This document shows positions 43,931 to 57,021 of a stretch of DNA of 64,000 bases, in pieces. The translations under genes were made by a program, and so were the position numbers. Position 1 is the first letter of the stretch. Every line of letters starts with the position of its first letter. The stretch covers positions 758,341,301 through 758,405,300 of the forward strand of contig CM048755.1 of NCBI GenBank assembly GCA_026315105.1, read 5' to 3'. The notes below the pieces were generated by a model. It had not been told where the DNA came from, made no database searches, and saw only the letters and a program-made list of their open reading frames with translations. Source of the DNA: Locusta migratoria (lineage: Eukaryota; Arthropoda; Insecta; Orthoptera; Acrididae).

Positions 43931-43939
43931 ATTATTGAC

Positions 43940-44460
43940 AGATTTTGCATTTTTACACACAAAGTATGTTGTATAATAACAAAGTGTCTGCTCTGTAAAC
44001 ACGAGTTCTTTCAATCAAAACCACCTGCGTCCTAAATATTAAAACCACCACCATTCCTCAGAGTGAAAGATACACATGTAATGGAAGCTTATCTACAATA
44101 TAATTTAATATGAGACACACTGGTAATAACAGTTCTGTGCAATAACATTTCTCCTCCGAATGCTGCATACCCAAACTCTCCGTGGCGCATTTGCTAGCAG
44201 ACACCAGCAACAGCAGTGACAGCGATGTGCTACCTCACCCTCTGATGAAAGCAACTGCTACCACCACCTGCCGTGGATAGGGTAAAATGATCTAATGTAG
44301 TCAAGTGGTGATCCACTAAACATGTCTACACTTGGCATTTCACTCTTGATAACAACACAAATTTTATATGATGATACTCATTATACTAATACAAATCCAA
44401 TAGAGCAGTAAAAAATTAATTTTACAGCAATACGCTCAAACTACGTCCCTATGTTACTTA
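43940..44460. other. Unassigned sequence
   Basis: No coding or repeat signal recognised. Confidence 0.4.
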
Positions 44461-44465
44461 AAACT

Positions 44466-46876
44466 GGGTCATTCCAAGTCAAATCACCAAATTTTTTAAA
44501 ATTTGGAAGCTCGACCATCCTCAATTTTTTTTTTTTCAAATTTTACCAGAATGGTGTTGAAGGTCTTAAAGGATGTTATACAAAATTTTAGGCCAATATC
44601 TAAAGTGGTCAAGGCTCCAAGGCAGCTTATGTGGAAGTGAGTCTTGTCACACGTGTACCTGAGGAACGTTTGTCCAGGTTTGCGCTTAAATTTCTGAGCA
44701 GCTAAGGTACTTCATATTTTCAAATCTGGGTTTCTAGATCAGTTTTGTCCAGAAAACTGAAAAATAACATCATCATGGGAAAAGATTAAGCAATTTTTTT
44801 TTCTTCAAAGTCAGGCAAAAATTTTGTGACTCAAAATGTAAGGCCGACTTTGGCAGTCACATACTAAACAATTGATTCATTGTAAACCTTGATATTCCAC
44901 CTCGGTGTACATGTTTTACCTGGTAAGCCATTGTAACAATGGTAAAACTGTCTACTATAGTTTTTGAGATAATAATCCAGAAAGTTAGCTAAAAAATCCA
45001 GAAACCAAAATTTGACCAAGTTGGGTGGCAAATACCTCCAAATATGTCACCTCTGATTTTAATTTAAATTGCACCATTAGAAAGAGCAGCTTTTTCTCTG
45101 ATAGGATATTGATTGTTTATCCTGGGCCCTCTATGGGTTGACCTGCAAAACTGAAAAATAACAGTCCGATCTCTGCAAATGCATATTTGACAAATTTTCG
45201 GCCAAGTTTGCACTCTCACTGCTTTCCATCTACGGTACTTCACATTTCGAACTCTAGGTTTCTAGTTCAGTTTTGTGTAGATAATTCAAAAATAACGTTA
45301 TCATTGGTAAAGATTAAGTAGTTTATTTTTATTTTTATTAAATCAGACAAATTCCATTACCAAAAATATAAGGTAAACTTTGACAGTCCCTTCTTATACA
45401 GTGTATCCTTTTTACACCTTGTTATTCCGCCTTTTTGTGTATGTTCTGCATGACAAGCCAGTGAAATAATGGCAAAACTGTATCTTTTGTAGTTCCTGAA
45501 ATAATGGTTCAGCATGTTGTCTCCAAAAAAACCAGAACACTTAATTTGACCAAATTTGGAGGCCAATATATTTATATAGGTCACTTCTGATTTCAATTTA
45601 AAATGTGCTATTAGGAAGGGCAGCTTTTGCTTTACTAGAATATTGAGCACAATGTGAACGTCCAGTTATCACACGGCCGCTTCCTGCGTCCGCCCACTGG
45701 GCGAAACAGTTTATTGCACCCAGCGACACCGGCTGAGAAAAGGATGGGTCCCTGTCGCGGCAGTACGCAGTTTTCTTCCGTAGTAGATGCACACCGAACA
45801 ACACAGTTGTGTATCGCATTTCCCTTGATCTGTGTTCGACTCCACGCCACTGCGTTTTCGGGCCACGAATCCTCGCCACCCTTGTGCTGTCATTACTGCT
45901 ATGTTTGTGCCAATGTGGTTGTAACGCGGTGCGCCATTTTAAGGACTGCAGTGGATTGTTTGTGCAACCATCTTGAGGTAAGAAAGTGAATCTTATTACG
46001 TTAACATGCATAATAACGTATTCTTCTACTGATGTTAACTTTATGTTCTTAATGATAGCCTGATATATATTAATTAATAGTGGAGGTCAACTATGGATGA
46101 TGCTCCCATGTTTTCATGTATTAATACATACATTGTGTATGATAAGATACATCATATTGCAAGTTCTGTAACCATTCAACTCATAGATTGCCCAGGATAA
46201 ACAATCACTATTCTAGCAGAGAAAAAGCTGCTATTTCTAATGGTGCAATTTAAATTAAATCATAGGTGATGTATTTGTAGATATTTGCTGGCACACTTAG
46301 TCAAATTTTGGGTTCTGGTTTTTTTAGAGGCAAATTTGTGGATTATCATCTCAAAAACTATAGAAGACACAGTTTTTACCATTGTTACACTTGTTTACTA
46401 GGCAGAACCTGTACACAGAGGAGGAATATCAAGGTGTACAATGGATTAGTCGTTTAGTGAGGGACTGCTGAAGTCCAGTTTAAACTTTCGTCACGAAATT
46501 TTCACCCAACTTTGAAAAAAAAAAAAAAAAAAAAAAAACTTAAATAATAATAACTTAATCTTTACCCATGATATTGTTATTTTTCAATTCTCTGCACAAA
46601 CCTGATCTAGAAACCCAGATTTGAAAATGTGATGTACGTTAGTTGCTGAGAAATGAAAGCGCAAACTTGGCCAATAGTTCCTCAGGCACACACGCGACGC
46701 ATGACACCCTTCCACAAAACTGGCCCTGGAGCCTCGACCAGTTTAGATATTGGCCTAAAACTTTGTACAACATCCTTTAAGACCTTTAACAACATTCTGG
46801 TAAAATTTGAAAAAAATTGAAGATGGTCGAGCTTCAATATTTTAAAAAATTTGGTGATTTGACTTGGAATGAACCC
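44466..46876. mobile_element. Palindromic DNA element with long inverted arms and internal duplication
   Basis: The left end GGGTCATTCCAAGTCAAATC and the right end, reverse complemented, GGGTTCATTCCAAGTCAAATC match, and arm similarity extends about 700 bp (44466-45130 against 46170-46876). ACT flanks both ends, a possible 3-bp duplication. Copy A of an internal block (44690-45130) is repeated in the same orientation as copy B (45200-45650). Between copy B and the right arm lies a distinct GC-richer core (45650-46020). No transposase ORF was found, so it is a foldback-type or non-autonomous element of unknown superfamily. Confidence 0.8.
45650..46020. other. Unique core of the palindromic element
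   Basis: GC-richer than the arms and with short ORFs on both strands, none recognisable. It contains the DNA between the inner copy B and the right arm. Confidence 0.5.
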
Positions 46877-46884
46877 ACTCTTAT

Positions 46885-48085
46885 TAATGGTTTATAATTC
46901 CTTTGCTTTCAAAAGCAGTCCTTCAATTTTTTTATCATCCTAAATTCATATGTTTTCAATAAATTAAGTTAGTAATTGCAGGGTGCATCTATCAGTATTG
47001 TAGTGGTTAATACATTTCCTTCCTGAGAAATCTCTGATGTAGCAATTAAGAACCAGACATTCAGTGTGCCGTCATTGCTATAGAGCAGGCACTGAGAGGT
47101 AATCACAGTTTCTCACCTGCATTTACTGTAATGAATCAAATGACAATACCGCAGTTACCCGTTGTGGCTTGTTGAAACCATAAGAGTTCATAATGATAAA
47201 AAATTGACGGATTGCTTCTAAAAGAAGATATAAACCATAAATAACAATGTAAAGCAACATAGTTAAGTAGTATGATTGTATACTTAACTATAAAATTAAT
47301 TTTTCACCTCACTAATGTATTGGGTGTTAGTGTAATGAAACATTCATCTTATAAAAATGAATGTTGTTATCAAGTGTAATTTGTAGACATTTTAGTGGAT
47401 CACTACTCAATAAAGGTCAGAAACGGGCCGAGCATGAGCACGGTCTTGCGGGTTGCATACACTACAATCGCCTCCCTTCAACCCCGTTGTAATTGCGCAA
47501 GTACAGCGAGCCTAAGTGCGCTGGCGCAGCCGTCCCATCGTACTCACGGGCTCATAGTCACCAGACATGAGCTCCGTGGGTGCTCTGACGTCGTATCCAT
47601 ACTCGCTGTGTCTGTGAGCTCGGAGAATCGACACGTTTGTGTATGCCACTGCCTCTATACGTTTGTAATTCATACAAATCTACTGTTTTATTCCGCTCTT
47701 GATGATATGTTGCACAGATCTTCAAAACAAGAGGAACGTCACTACCTACATAAAAATAGGTGTGGTGCATGGTGGTGGCTTCTTTACTTATGGATTTCGA
47801 CAAAATCAACAGTTTTCATACGATCCTGTTGAAATTTTGTAAGCTTGATCTCCAGTTCAAGTATTCATCCGTTTCTTTCTGCAAGGTGTCAAGACAACAA
47901 CATATCATTGTAGTGAAGATGGTTTCCACGGATTGTTGCTGCACTCATTTCGCTCAATTAGATTTAATAATTCTTTCACCTCACTAAGATGGTCTTGCTG
48001 ATCAAGTAAAACATTTGTCACTCCATATTAAGCAAACTATTCGCAGAAGAAAATAATTTTACACATATTATAGTTTGATGTAATA
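46885..48085. other. No gene recognised; GC-rich patch at 47420-47660
   Basis: AT-rich except a GC-rich patch with several CpGs (47420-47660), probably a fragment of an unidentified repeat. Short plus-strand ORFs at 47395-47987 show no family resemblance. Confidence 0.35.
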
Positions 48086-48090
48086 AAGGC

Positions 48091-48375
48091 ATGAATTTAT
48101 TTTCGTTACTGTTACTGTGTAGCATCAAATTAAGTGAAGTATTACACGAAAATGGAGAATGTGCTGTGGTAAAAAATATACTGCATAGAGTTTTTGGTAC
48201 AGTCGATGTCCGCTCAAGGGTTTTTGTATTTGAAATTAGACAATGTTCCTACTTTTCATTTCAGACTGAGCTGAACGATATGTTAATTCTTTTTCGAGAC
48301 ACTGGTGCTCCATTTCTGTCCATGCACAATGGTAATCACGTGGTCAGATCATCCAAAATAAATGTATTACAGTGA
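48091..48375 (+). CDS. Unrecognised 94-residue ORF with signal-peptide-like start
   Basis: The ORF begins MNLFSLLLLCSIKLSEVLHE, which looks like a cleavable signal peptide, and continues CAVVKNILHRVFGTVDVRS and FQTELNDMLILFRDTG. The pattern (hydrophobic leader, short amphipathic ectodomain, repeated V/F strands) is reminiscent of the first exon of divergent insect ionotropic receptors, but I see no conserved motif that proves it. Possible donor GTGAAC overlaps its stop region. It lies antisense within the 32.6 kb RhoGEF intron. It could equally be a chance ORF. Confidence 0.22.
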   Translation: MNLFSLLLLCSIKLSEVLHENGECAVVKNILHRVFGTVDVRSRVFVFEIRQCSYFSFQTELNDMLILFRDTGAPFLSMHNGNHVVRSSKINVLQ

Positions 48376-48497
48376 ACTAAAAATCTGGATGATGTCAAAC
48401 CACTACGAAAATAAGTGATGCTGATTTTACATCGGAATGACTAAAAGGCAGTTTTCGGAAATATAATATGGTATCATATAGCACTCCATTGACTTAC

Positions 48498-48690
48498 ATG
48501 CCGCGGTGGAGTGTTCGAGCGGGTTGAGGCTTTATGCTCCGATGCGCAAGGCCATTCCCCATCGGGGGTTCGAATCCCCCCCTCAGGCATGGATGTTTGT
48601 TGTGTCTTTACTATAAGGTAGTTTATAATTAGTTTGTAAGTTTAGGGAATCCTGACCCCGCAGTCAAGTCCCACAAGCTGAAAAAAACAT
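48498..48690 (+). mobile_element. tRNA-derived SINE
   Basis: The tRNA-like head runs TGCCGCGGTGGAGTGTTCGA to the B box GGGGTTCGAATCCCC, then CTCAGGCATGGATGTTTG and a body ending CAGTCAAGTCCCACAAGCTG before an A-rich tail. Same family as 15055-15250, but plus strand. Confidence 0.9.
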
Positions 48691-48694
48691 TTTC

Positions 48695-49360
48695 AACTTA
48701 TGTGAATGTAATTTGCAAAAGCCTATCACAAATGAACCAGAACTGGCAATATTTTTGAGATATGGTAGGCACTGAAAGCTCACAATTGTCTGTGATTTAA
48801 CTAAACAAAAGCCTTATTTCATGTATTAATAAAGAATGACCAAGGCTTTCAATCGTAAGCTCATTTTCCAGTAAATAATTGATTCCAAAAATGAAAAACA
48901 AGTAAAGATAAACGTACCAACTCCCGAAGCTATGGAATGTTGATTTGAGCTTTAAAACCTATCTTTGAGATTCTGACCATATTACGTAAGGATTCAAAAA
49001 TTCTTAAGCATTAATTACAGTAACTTTCACAATTCTGACAAAATTACCTACAATTTTATCAGTTCCTTAGAAACAAAATGATTGGTTTTCTTTATTTAAA
49101 AAACTGTAAAATGTAGCACCCATTTATCTATTACATTATCGACCATATCTTACTTTGAAATTAAAATGTTCTGCGTTGGTTGTTGTTGATGTGATGCTAA
49201 AATATTTCACTAAACAAAACTGTTGAGATATAAGTAACCAGTAATTGAAAAGTATAATTCACAAATGAAAAAAGAACGAGGACTTAAGAGTTGAAAAACG
49301 AATCACTAGTCTCCGACAAACACCTTCATTCATAAGGCAATATTGTTCGTACAGCCAAAA
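48695..49360. other. AT-rich, nothing recognised
   Basis: No ORF, repeat terminus or RNA gene seen. Confidence 0.4.
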
Positions 49361-49364
49361 ATCT

Positions 49365-49500
49365 ATGGACTGGGCGGCCGTTCCCACCAGAGGTTCGAGT
49401 CCTCACTTGGTCATAGGTGTCTGTGTGTGTTGTCGTTAGTGTAAGTTGGTTTACTTGTAAGTCTATGGACTGATGACCACAGCAGTACGGTCCAATAGAT
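49365..49500 (+). mobile_element. tRNA-derived SINE, 5'-truncated
   Basis: It starts at a B-box-like AGAGGTTCGAGTCCTC and ends with GTCTATGGACTGATGACCAC, the body of the SINE family seen at 15055 and 48498. The A-box half is missing. Confidence 0.75.
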
Positions 49501-50177
49501 TTACAAACATTGAACCATTTTGAATAGCCAAACGGCAGGCTGCTCGCCCGCTCCCTGAGTCTCCTCCCCTTCACTTTCTGCCTGCGGCACTGGACACTGT
49601 GTCTCAGCTGCAGCGACTCGCAGCCCAGCGCTGTTGAGGCACAGGTCGCATCACTGTCACATTCCCTCCCAGCCTGCACGGCCCCATTAGACTGCGCTGT
49701 GCCGCCTGCCTCGTTTTGCATCCGGCCTGGTCACCCGCTGTGCTGCTCAGTTGCGCACTGTGCACGTAGCATGAAACGTCTCCATCACATCTCTTTGCAA
49801 TGGATACAAAGCATGTACTGTCAAAGTATTACCCATTCACCTTACAATTGCCATTTCAACTGTACATTCTGTTAACTCATTCTTGAAGAAAAAAATATCA
49901 ATGGAAATGAATAATAAGAATATATAAAGCTATTGTTTCACAGTCAAACATTGCAGCAAAGCATTTGAAAAAAAAGGTTACAATCGTTTTTTTTTTTTTT
50001 TTTTTTAATATTTTCTTGTAAAGGAAAAGGTGCAATAAAATAAATAAAACTGTAATGTTACTATAGAATAACTGGAGCGATGCTTAATACATTTTCTATT
50101 AATTCCTTTTTTAATGAAAATAAAAATGTTGTTTTGTTATTTAATAACTTGAGTTTCGCGGATAGCTGACAAAACTT

Positions 50178-50590
50178 TAGATTTTAGAGAATTCGAAAGG
50201 GAAGTACCCTCCGCCATGTACCAGACGAATCTTATATAGACAGTGTCCTTCCCCTGCTTTTGATCAAGTGTGCGAAATTTCATCAAGATCGCAATAAAAC
50301 TATGGATTTTGTAGAATTCTATAAGAAAAGAACCCTCTGCCATCTACCACACGAATCTTTTATATACATCACCTTTCCCTTATTTTGAAAGCAAGTGTGG
50401 AAAATTTATTCAAGATCGTAATAAAACATAAGATTTTAGAAAATTCGTAAATGAAGAAATGTATCACAAATGTTACGTAGACAGTGACCTTCCCCTAGTT
50501 CTGATCAGCAAGTGTGAGAAATTTAAACAAGATGATAAAAATGTAGATTGTAAAGAATTCTGTAACTGAATTACCCTCAGTCATGTACTA
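50178..50590. repeat. Tandem repeat, unit about 125 bp, about 3.3 copies
   Basis: The block starting GATTTTAGAGAATTC recurs at 50180, 50305, 50432 and 50546 (spacings 125, 127 and 114). Each unit contains ACCCTCxGCCATGTACxACACGA, an AGACAGTG-CCTTCCCCT segment and a CAAGTGTG-GAAATTT segment. Units differ by many substitutions, so the array is old. Confidence 0.88.
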
Positions 50591-51023
50591 CACGACTACC
50601 CGACCCGCCGGCCCCACGTGTTCCGTGTCACCGACAACACGACTCTTGAGCTAGTTGCCGGTACCGCCAAGCTCGGCGAAGGCAGGCGAGCTGCGTCGCA
50701 AGCCCACGAGCGTAGCGGGCTGAACCGGTGACATCATAGAGCCCACTAACGAGTTTTTAGCACCATTTCGGAGCCTGTTTCATATCTCTACTACTCAACT
50801 ACACTAAAACATATTACACTATCTAGTGTGATGAGTGGTAGTGGGCACTTCCGGCTAAGGGTGAGGTAGTGTAGCGCCGCCATCATTGCTGCTGGCTGCC
50901 AGCAAATGGGCTGCAGAGTCTGCCACATGTGGCATTCAAAGGAGCCGGTCTGCTGATAAATGTTATTGCATGGAATTGTTATTACTGGTATATCACACAC
51001 TGAAATATACTGTACATATGCTT

Positions 51024-51073
<50 letters not shown>

Positions 51074-51960
51074 TGCTTCCACTCTTTTGGATGCAAGCGG
51101 TTTCAGTCGGCAGACCTTGCAGTTATAGAGTGTGTGCTTTACCTTTTTTTTTATCAGGAGACAGGAGTTCCTGCAGGAACTGCGAAAGCAGGCAGTGTTG
51201 TCATATTGGGGATATAGGCAGACCTACAGCATACCAGCCTGGCGGGGTTCTGTTCCATCTCACAATAGGGTGAACTTAAGCTCAGCAGTAGTCAGCAGCT
51301 GGCCTTGTTTTATGTCAGGTTATACACGTAATGATGGAAAAAGCAGGAAGTTTCAAAAGTAAATTAAATAAAAATAAAAAACTGGAACGACATATTGAAT
51401 GAGCTCTCTTTTTCCATTTCCATTAGTTATTACAACCCACATAGCTTCATCATAACAACATATAACATGAAGCACAGTTCAATCTAAATGCCACAAACAT
51501 TACAGACGTGACCATTTCTGTTCCAATATTAAATGGAAGGAAGGAATGTAGGAAGATTATAGTTCCATGTCACGTAAACAGGGTTGGCGTTATAGACTGA
51601 GCTAAGTCTCCGATTGTTGTGACCTTTCAAAAGAACCATCCCAGAATTTGCCGGGAATGATTTAGGGAAATAGTGCAACACCTAAATCTTTATGGTTAGA
51701 AGTAGATTTTAACCACTGTCCTCCAAAATGTGAATACAGTGTGCCAACCACTACAACCCCTTGCTTAATGGAACACAAAGAAGAACAAAGCAGTCCAATA
51801 ACAAAGTTTTATTGCAGAAAATTGTGCCTAATACACAGCACACATGGAAGTACAAAAGACCAAACCTGCTTAGCATAATAAAACAACCAATGATCCGAGG
51901 TCAGTACATGGCTATTAACTGTAATTTCCCTTTTAGAGGGAGCAGGATTTGTAATTGCAC
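50591..51960. other. No gene recognised; (AC)n at 51029-51071
   Basis: A GC-rich patch (50591-50740) and a 21-unit AC array are the only notable items. Confidence 0.45.
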
Positions 51961-52029
51961 GTGACAAAGCTCGATCGTGGCTTTAGCCCACAGTTGGGAC
52001 AATGACTGCCCCCTGCTTTCGATATGAGG

Positions 52030-53140
52030 GAGTCAATTCCAAATCTGGTTCTTCAATGAACACTGTGTCTATGAAGCACAAAGCACAGATAGCACTGGAG
52101 GTGAAAACCGAGTTGTAAGTATGGGAATTGAGGTGGTGGCATCAGGAGGTGAACCGGTGAGTGTCGTATCCTTGCTATAGTCCACGTCACGTAGGAAGGC
52201 GGCCAAGTTTTCAGCCATTCTGCGCATCCTCCTCCATTACTGCAACGGGAGCCAATAATGTTCATTCTCTAGGTGCACGGCTAGCTGCGAGTTACGCAAT
52301 GTTTCTCACACAGACTCAACCGTTGGCGCTCAGCTGTAGCTCCTCCCCTTAACTCTTCCCCTATTGCTCTGCCCCCAAGCAAGGAAGCGCTTTCCTACAT
52401 GACACCAACTATAGGCCACCCAAGGTGGCACAAGAAGCACTGGTGCCAGAGACATGGGCAGCTACATTGGTGCTGTAGGTAGTGCCGTGACTGGCACACG
52501 AGGCACCAGAGGTGGAGCAAGCTAAGGCAATGTCTGTGCCCAGCAACGTGCCACGGCCTGCAGTGGAGGAGCACGGTCGGCACCCAGGTCGGTGACAGCT
52601 TCTGTATCAGCACAGGCAACACCGGCACTGGAGTCATTGGCAACATTGAAGCACGACCCACCGTTCCCGTGATGGGTATAACTGATGTCCTAGAGGCAGA
52701 TGCACCAGTCAGAGCAAGCATTATATATGCTGACACTGGTGTTGGCTGCTCTGAATGGACCCTCTCAGGATCTATAATTAAAGATTGTATCCCAATGTCT
52801 TCCCCAACAGAAAAAGAAGATGATAAATTATTAGTGGGCTGTTCGCACTCACTGGCTGTGTCTGTGACACAGTCATCCTGCTGAACTTGCACACGTAATC
52901 CGTGGTGAGGGGTGCATAAGGGGCCAGGCATGCGCCTGTCGGCTTGCTGCCCATGGTGACTAGTGGCTGAGATGCTGGCATAATTGGTGCAGTGGTACTC
53001 TATGGAGTTTCCTGAGACCAGGTGGGCAGTTGGTACCATAAATACTTTGTGCTCGAGCTGATTGTGGATAGTGCCTGCAATCCAGTTTGGGCATTACCCG
53101 AAGAACCTGGCTAGGAACGGTGATAGAAAATCCCCCTTGC
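52030..53140 (-). other. Possible minus-strand gypsy 3' region
   Basis: The long minus-strand frame 53039-52395 is rich in Pro/Ser/His and resembles the low-complexity tail following integrase in some gypsy elements, but carries no diagnostic motif. Confidence 0.2.
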
Positions 53141-53149
53141 CCTAATAAT

Positions 53150-54480
53150 CTGAAGGGACTGCAGTCTATTCTGGGCAACATCAGATACTATTCAAAATTT
53201 CTCCCCAAACATTGCCAAGTTCATCCACCGACTGAACACCTTACGTAAAAAAAGGAACACCCCCCCCTCCCAGACACTTGTCTCTGATAATGACCCTCAG
53301 GCCATGTTGGCATTTTTCCTCAACATTTGAACCAACAATGGTACATCCATCTCACATTTTCCCCCTATCACCTGTGATATAATAGGAGGCAGAGTGTGTG
53401 GTTCGTACATTTAAAATGGAGCTTTGTAAGTACCTGGAGACAGAGTGCTACCTCAGCTTCTGAGCACTTAATGCACCACTCAAATAAAAGGTATAGATCC
53501 TCCATGGCTGCCAGCCCCCAGACAGACTCTCAGTCTGATATGAGCACATATAGTTGGGGATACACACTGGGCACACTTGTCTGCATGCACGCCTGTGGCA
53601 ACTGGCCTGGGTGGACACCAGCTACAGTGCAGTGACCATGCTAATAGAAGACATACATTGTCAACACAAATAGGGCAAAGCTCTCTCTTCTCAACCAGCT
53701 ACGTCCTTGGTGGGGGCCCCATCTGCTAATTACTGCAGTTTGTGCCAGTGGGGTGCCCACAGCAGATCAGCAGTCATCAGGCAGCCAATGCCTGGCCCAC
53801 TTGCTCAGTAGTTGTGGTTCTGACCATGAGCTAACCCACTCAAGTCACACTGGCAATAGCCACCTGATAACCTTGTGACAGAGTCCTGATCAAATTGTGT
53901 AAATAGAAAGCAGTGGAGGGGGGGGGGCTGCATGGGTGCCTATTCTGGTAAAGTGAGATGACGACAATGATGTCGACAAAATGAAATCTTTGTCCCTGCT
54001 GGCCTGTCCCCAGTGGCAGACACCAACTGCCAGGCCACTTCACGGCTAGCTAAATCGTCTCCATCATCCTGAGACTTGCATCTGGTGCACCTCTCGTGCT
54101 TGTTGCGTCAGGAGCATCGGCGAGGGAGGTACCTCCTGCAAGGTTACTTCCTTGTCCTCATCTTCCTCCCCTTCCAAAGTTGCTGGCCACTCCACCCTGC
54201 ACTGTTTCCTCCACCTGTGGCTCTGCTTTCCCACAATGTGGGAGGGATGTTGTGGCACACCGCCGGATGCCGCATCCTTCACGTTCACAGTATACGAAGT
54301 TTGTGCCACTGGCGAGCGTTCCGTGGAAGGGCAATGGCTCTATGAACAGACATCATCCTCAAGTGACTGATCACTGCTTGACTGGCCTCTGCCTCTTTCA
54401 TTTAGCTGCTGATAGTATCCTGACTAACTATGCCTTGTTTATTTTGACTTGATAGTTTATTCTGCCATGCTCATGAACTA
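53150..54480 (+). pseudogene. Decayed gypsy element fragment
   Basis: At 53152-53220 GLQSILGNIRYYSKFLPKH matches the RT/RNase H junction motif of gypsy elements; the second gypsy here has ELQVFLGKIAYYHKFLP at 59260. Downstream plus-strand text to 54480 is low-complexity Pro/Ser-rich sequence probably from the 3' part of the same element. Heavily broken. Confidence 0.5.
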
Positions 54481-56779
54481 CAGATATTGCCAAGGTGGAG
54501 TGGCTTGCGCGCCTCAACGATACAGAGAGCCGTACCGTATGTACAACCACAACGGAGTGGTATCTGTGGAGAGGCCAGACAAACGTGTGGTTCCTGAAGA
54601 GGGGCAGCAGCCTTTTCAGTAGTTACAGGGAGAATAGTCTGGATGATTGAATGAGCTGGCCTTTTAACATCAGCTCACATGGCTTTGCCATGCAGTTACT
54701 GCGAAAGGCTAAAAGCAAAGGGAAACTACAGTTGTTAACCTTCGCATGCACATGCAGCTCTACTGTATGAATATATGATGGCATCCCCTCAGGTAAAACG
54801 TTGTGGAGATAAAATAGTCCCCCATTTGGATCTCTGGGCGGGGACTACTCAGGAGGATGTCATCATAAAGAAACAAAACAGGCATTCTCTGGATTGGAGC
54901 ATGGAATGTTCTATCCCTCAATCAGCTAGGTAAGTAAGAAATTTGAAAAGAGAAATGAATTGGTTAAAGTTAGATGCGGTGGGGATTAGTGACGTTCGGT
55001 GGCAGGATGAACAGGATTTTTGATCAGGTGAGTGCAGGGTTATAAATACAAAATTAGTTGGTGGTAATTCAGGAGTAGGTCTGGTAATGAATAAGACAAT
55101 AGGAATGAGGGTAAGTTACTACGAACAGCACAGTGAACACATTATTGTAGCAAAAACAGACACGAAGCCAACAGCGACCACAATAGTACAAGTTTATATG
55201 CCAACTAGCTCTTCCGACAATGAGGAGTGCGAAGAAATGTATGAAGAGATAAAATAAATTATTCAGACTGTTAAAGAAGAAGAAAAGTTAATTGTGATGG
55301 GTGACGAATTCTGTAGTAGGAAAGGGAAGAGAAGGAAATGTAGGTGAATATGGACTGGGAAAAAGAAATGAAAGAGGAGATTGCTTGGTAGAATTTTGTG
55401 CAGAGCACAATTTAATGATTGCGAACATTTGGTTTAAACCATCATGAAAGAAGGCTGTACACTTGGAAGAGACCAGGAGACACTGGAAGCTATCAGACTG
55501 ACTTTATAATGGTAAGGGAAAGGTTTAGAAACCAGGTTTTAAACTTTAAGACACATTCAGGGACAGATATAGACTGATCATAACTTATTGGTTATGAAGT
55601 ATAGATTAAAACTTAAGAGACTGCAAAAAGGAAGAAATTTTACGAGATGGAATCTGGACAAATTGAAGGAGGTAGTATTAGGCAAGGATTGTATGAAACG
55701 GGGGAAAGTAATACGGCAGAAGAAGAATGGGTAGCTCTGAGAGAGTAGTGAAGGCCACAGAGGATCATATAGGCAGAAGGACAAGGTCCAATAGAAATCC
55801 TTGGATAATACAGGAAACACTGAACTTCAATTATGAAAGGAGAAAATATAAAAGTGCATCAAGTGAAGCAGGCAAAAGGGAGTACAGACATCTGAAAAAT
55901 GAGGTAGACAAGAAGAGCAGACTGGCTAAGCAGGAGTGGCTTGAGGAGAAATGCAAGACCGTAGAAAACTGTATAACTAGATACAGCCCACAGAGACATT
56001 TGAAGACAAGAAAAGCAGTAGTATGAAAATCAAGAGTTTAGAAGGAAAACCAGTACAAAGCAAAGATGGTAAAGCGGAAGGGAATATACAGAAGGCCTAC
56101 ACAAAGGAAATAAACTTTAAGGCTGTATTCTAGAAATGGAAAACAAAGTACAGGAAGATGAGCTATGAGATACTATACTGAGAGATGAATTTGACAAAGC
56201 ACTAAAAGATTTGAGTAGAAACAAGGCCTCTGGAGCTGCTGATGTTCTGTCTGAACTGCCCGTTATTGTTAGGAGAGCCAGTCGTGAAGAAATTGTTCCA
56301 CCTGGTATGCAAGATGTATGAGACAGGGAAAATACTCCCAGACTTCAAGAAGAATATAGTGATTCCAATTGCGAAGAAAGCAAGTGGAGAGAAATATTAA
56401 ACTAATACTTCAGTAATTTTCACAAGTCACGGTTGCAAAATACTAACATGAATTATTTACTGATGAATGGAAAAACTGGTGGAATTCGACCTTGGGGAAG
56501 ATCAATTTGGAGAAATGTAGGAACATGAAAGTTATCTTAGTAGATAGGCTAAGGAAAGGGAAACCTACATTTTTAGGTTATGTGGATACAGAAAAAGCTT
56601 TTGACTATTTTGACTGGAACACACTCTTTGAAATTCTGAAGGTTAGCAGGAGTACAATACAGAAAGGGAAGAGTTATATTCTACTATACAAAAACCAGAC
56701 AGCAATTATTAGAGTTGAAGGATATGAAAGGGTTGCAATGCTTGGGAAGGGAGTAAGACAGGGTTGTGGCCTTTCCTCA

Positions 56780-56994
56780 AGCACGAATGCGCATTCAAAT
56801 AGTGCGCGCTGTCCACGTAGTTACGAATCCCGCCACCAGAGGTGTGAGCAGAAAGTGCAAGCGGCACGCCACGAACAAATGTTGGGCGGGGAGAGCAGGA
56901 GTTGTTTAGTTAGGTTTGGTATCTGCTAGATATAGCTAGTCTGCAGCCGATGAAGATTGAGTTATAGTGTAGTTACGTGTTTGAGAATACAACA
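56780..56994 (+). repeat. 5' LTR of the second gypsy
   Basis: About 215 bp, beginning near AAGCACGAATGCGCATTCAA, where LINE similarity stops, and ending AATACAACA. Shares its last 150 bp with 60637-60790. Confidence 0.75.
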
Positions 56995-57021
56995 CATTGA
57001 CGATGACAGTGTCACGATTCC

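Noticed and set aside
45598..46011. Possible transposase ORF in the palindromic element
   Set aside because: Short frames on both strands of the GC-rich core with no catalytic motif.
48498..48590. Genuine tRNA gene
   Set aside because: The tRNA-like head is attached to a SINE body found in other copies.
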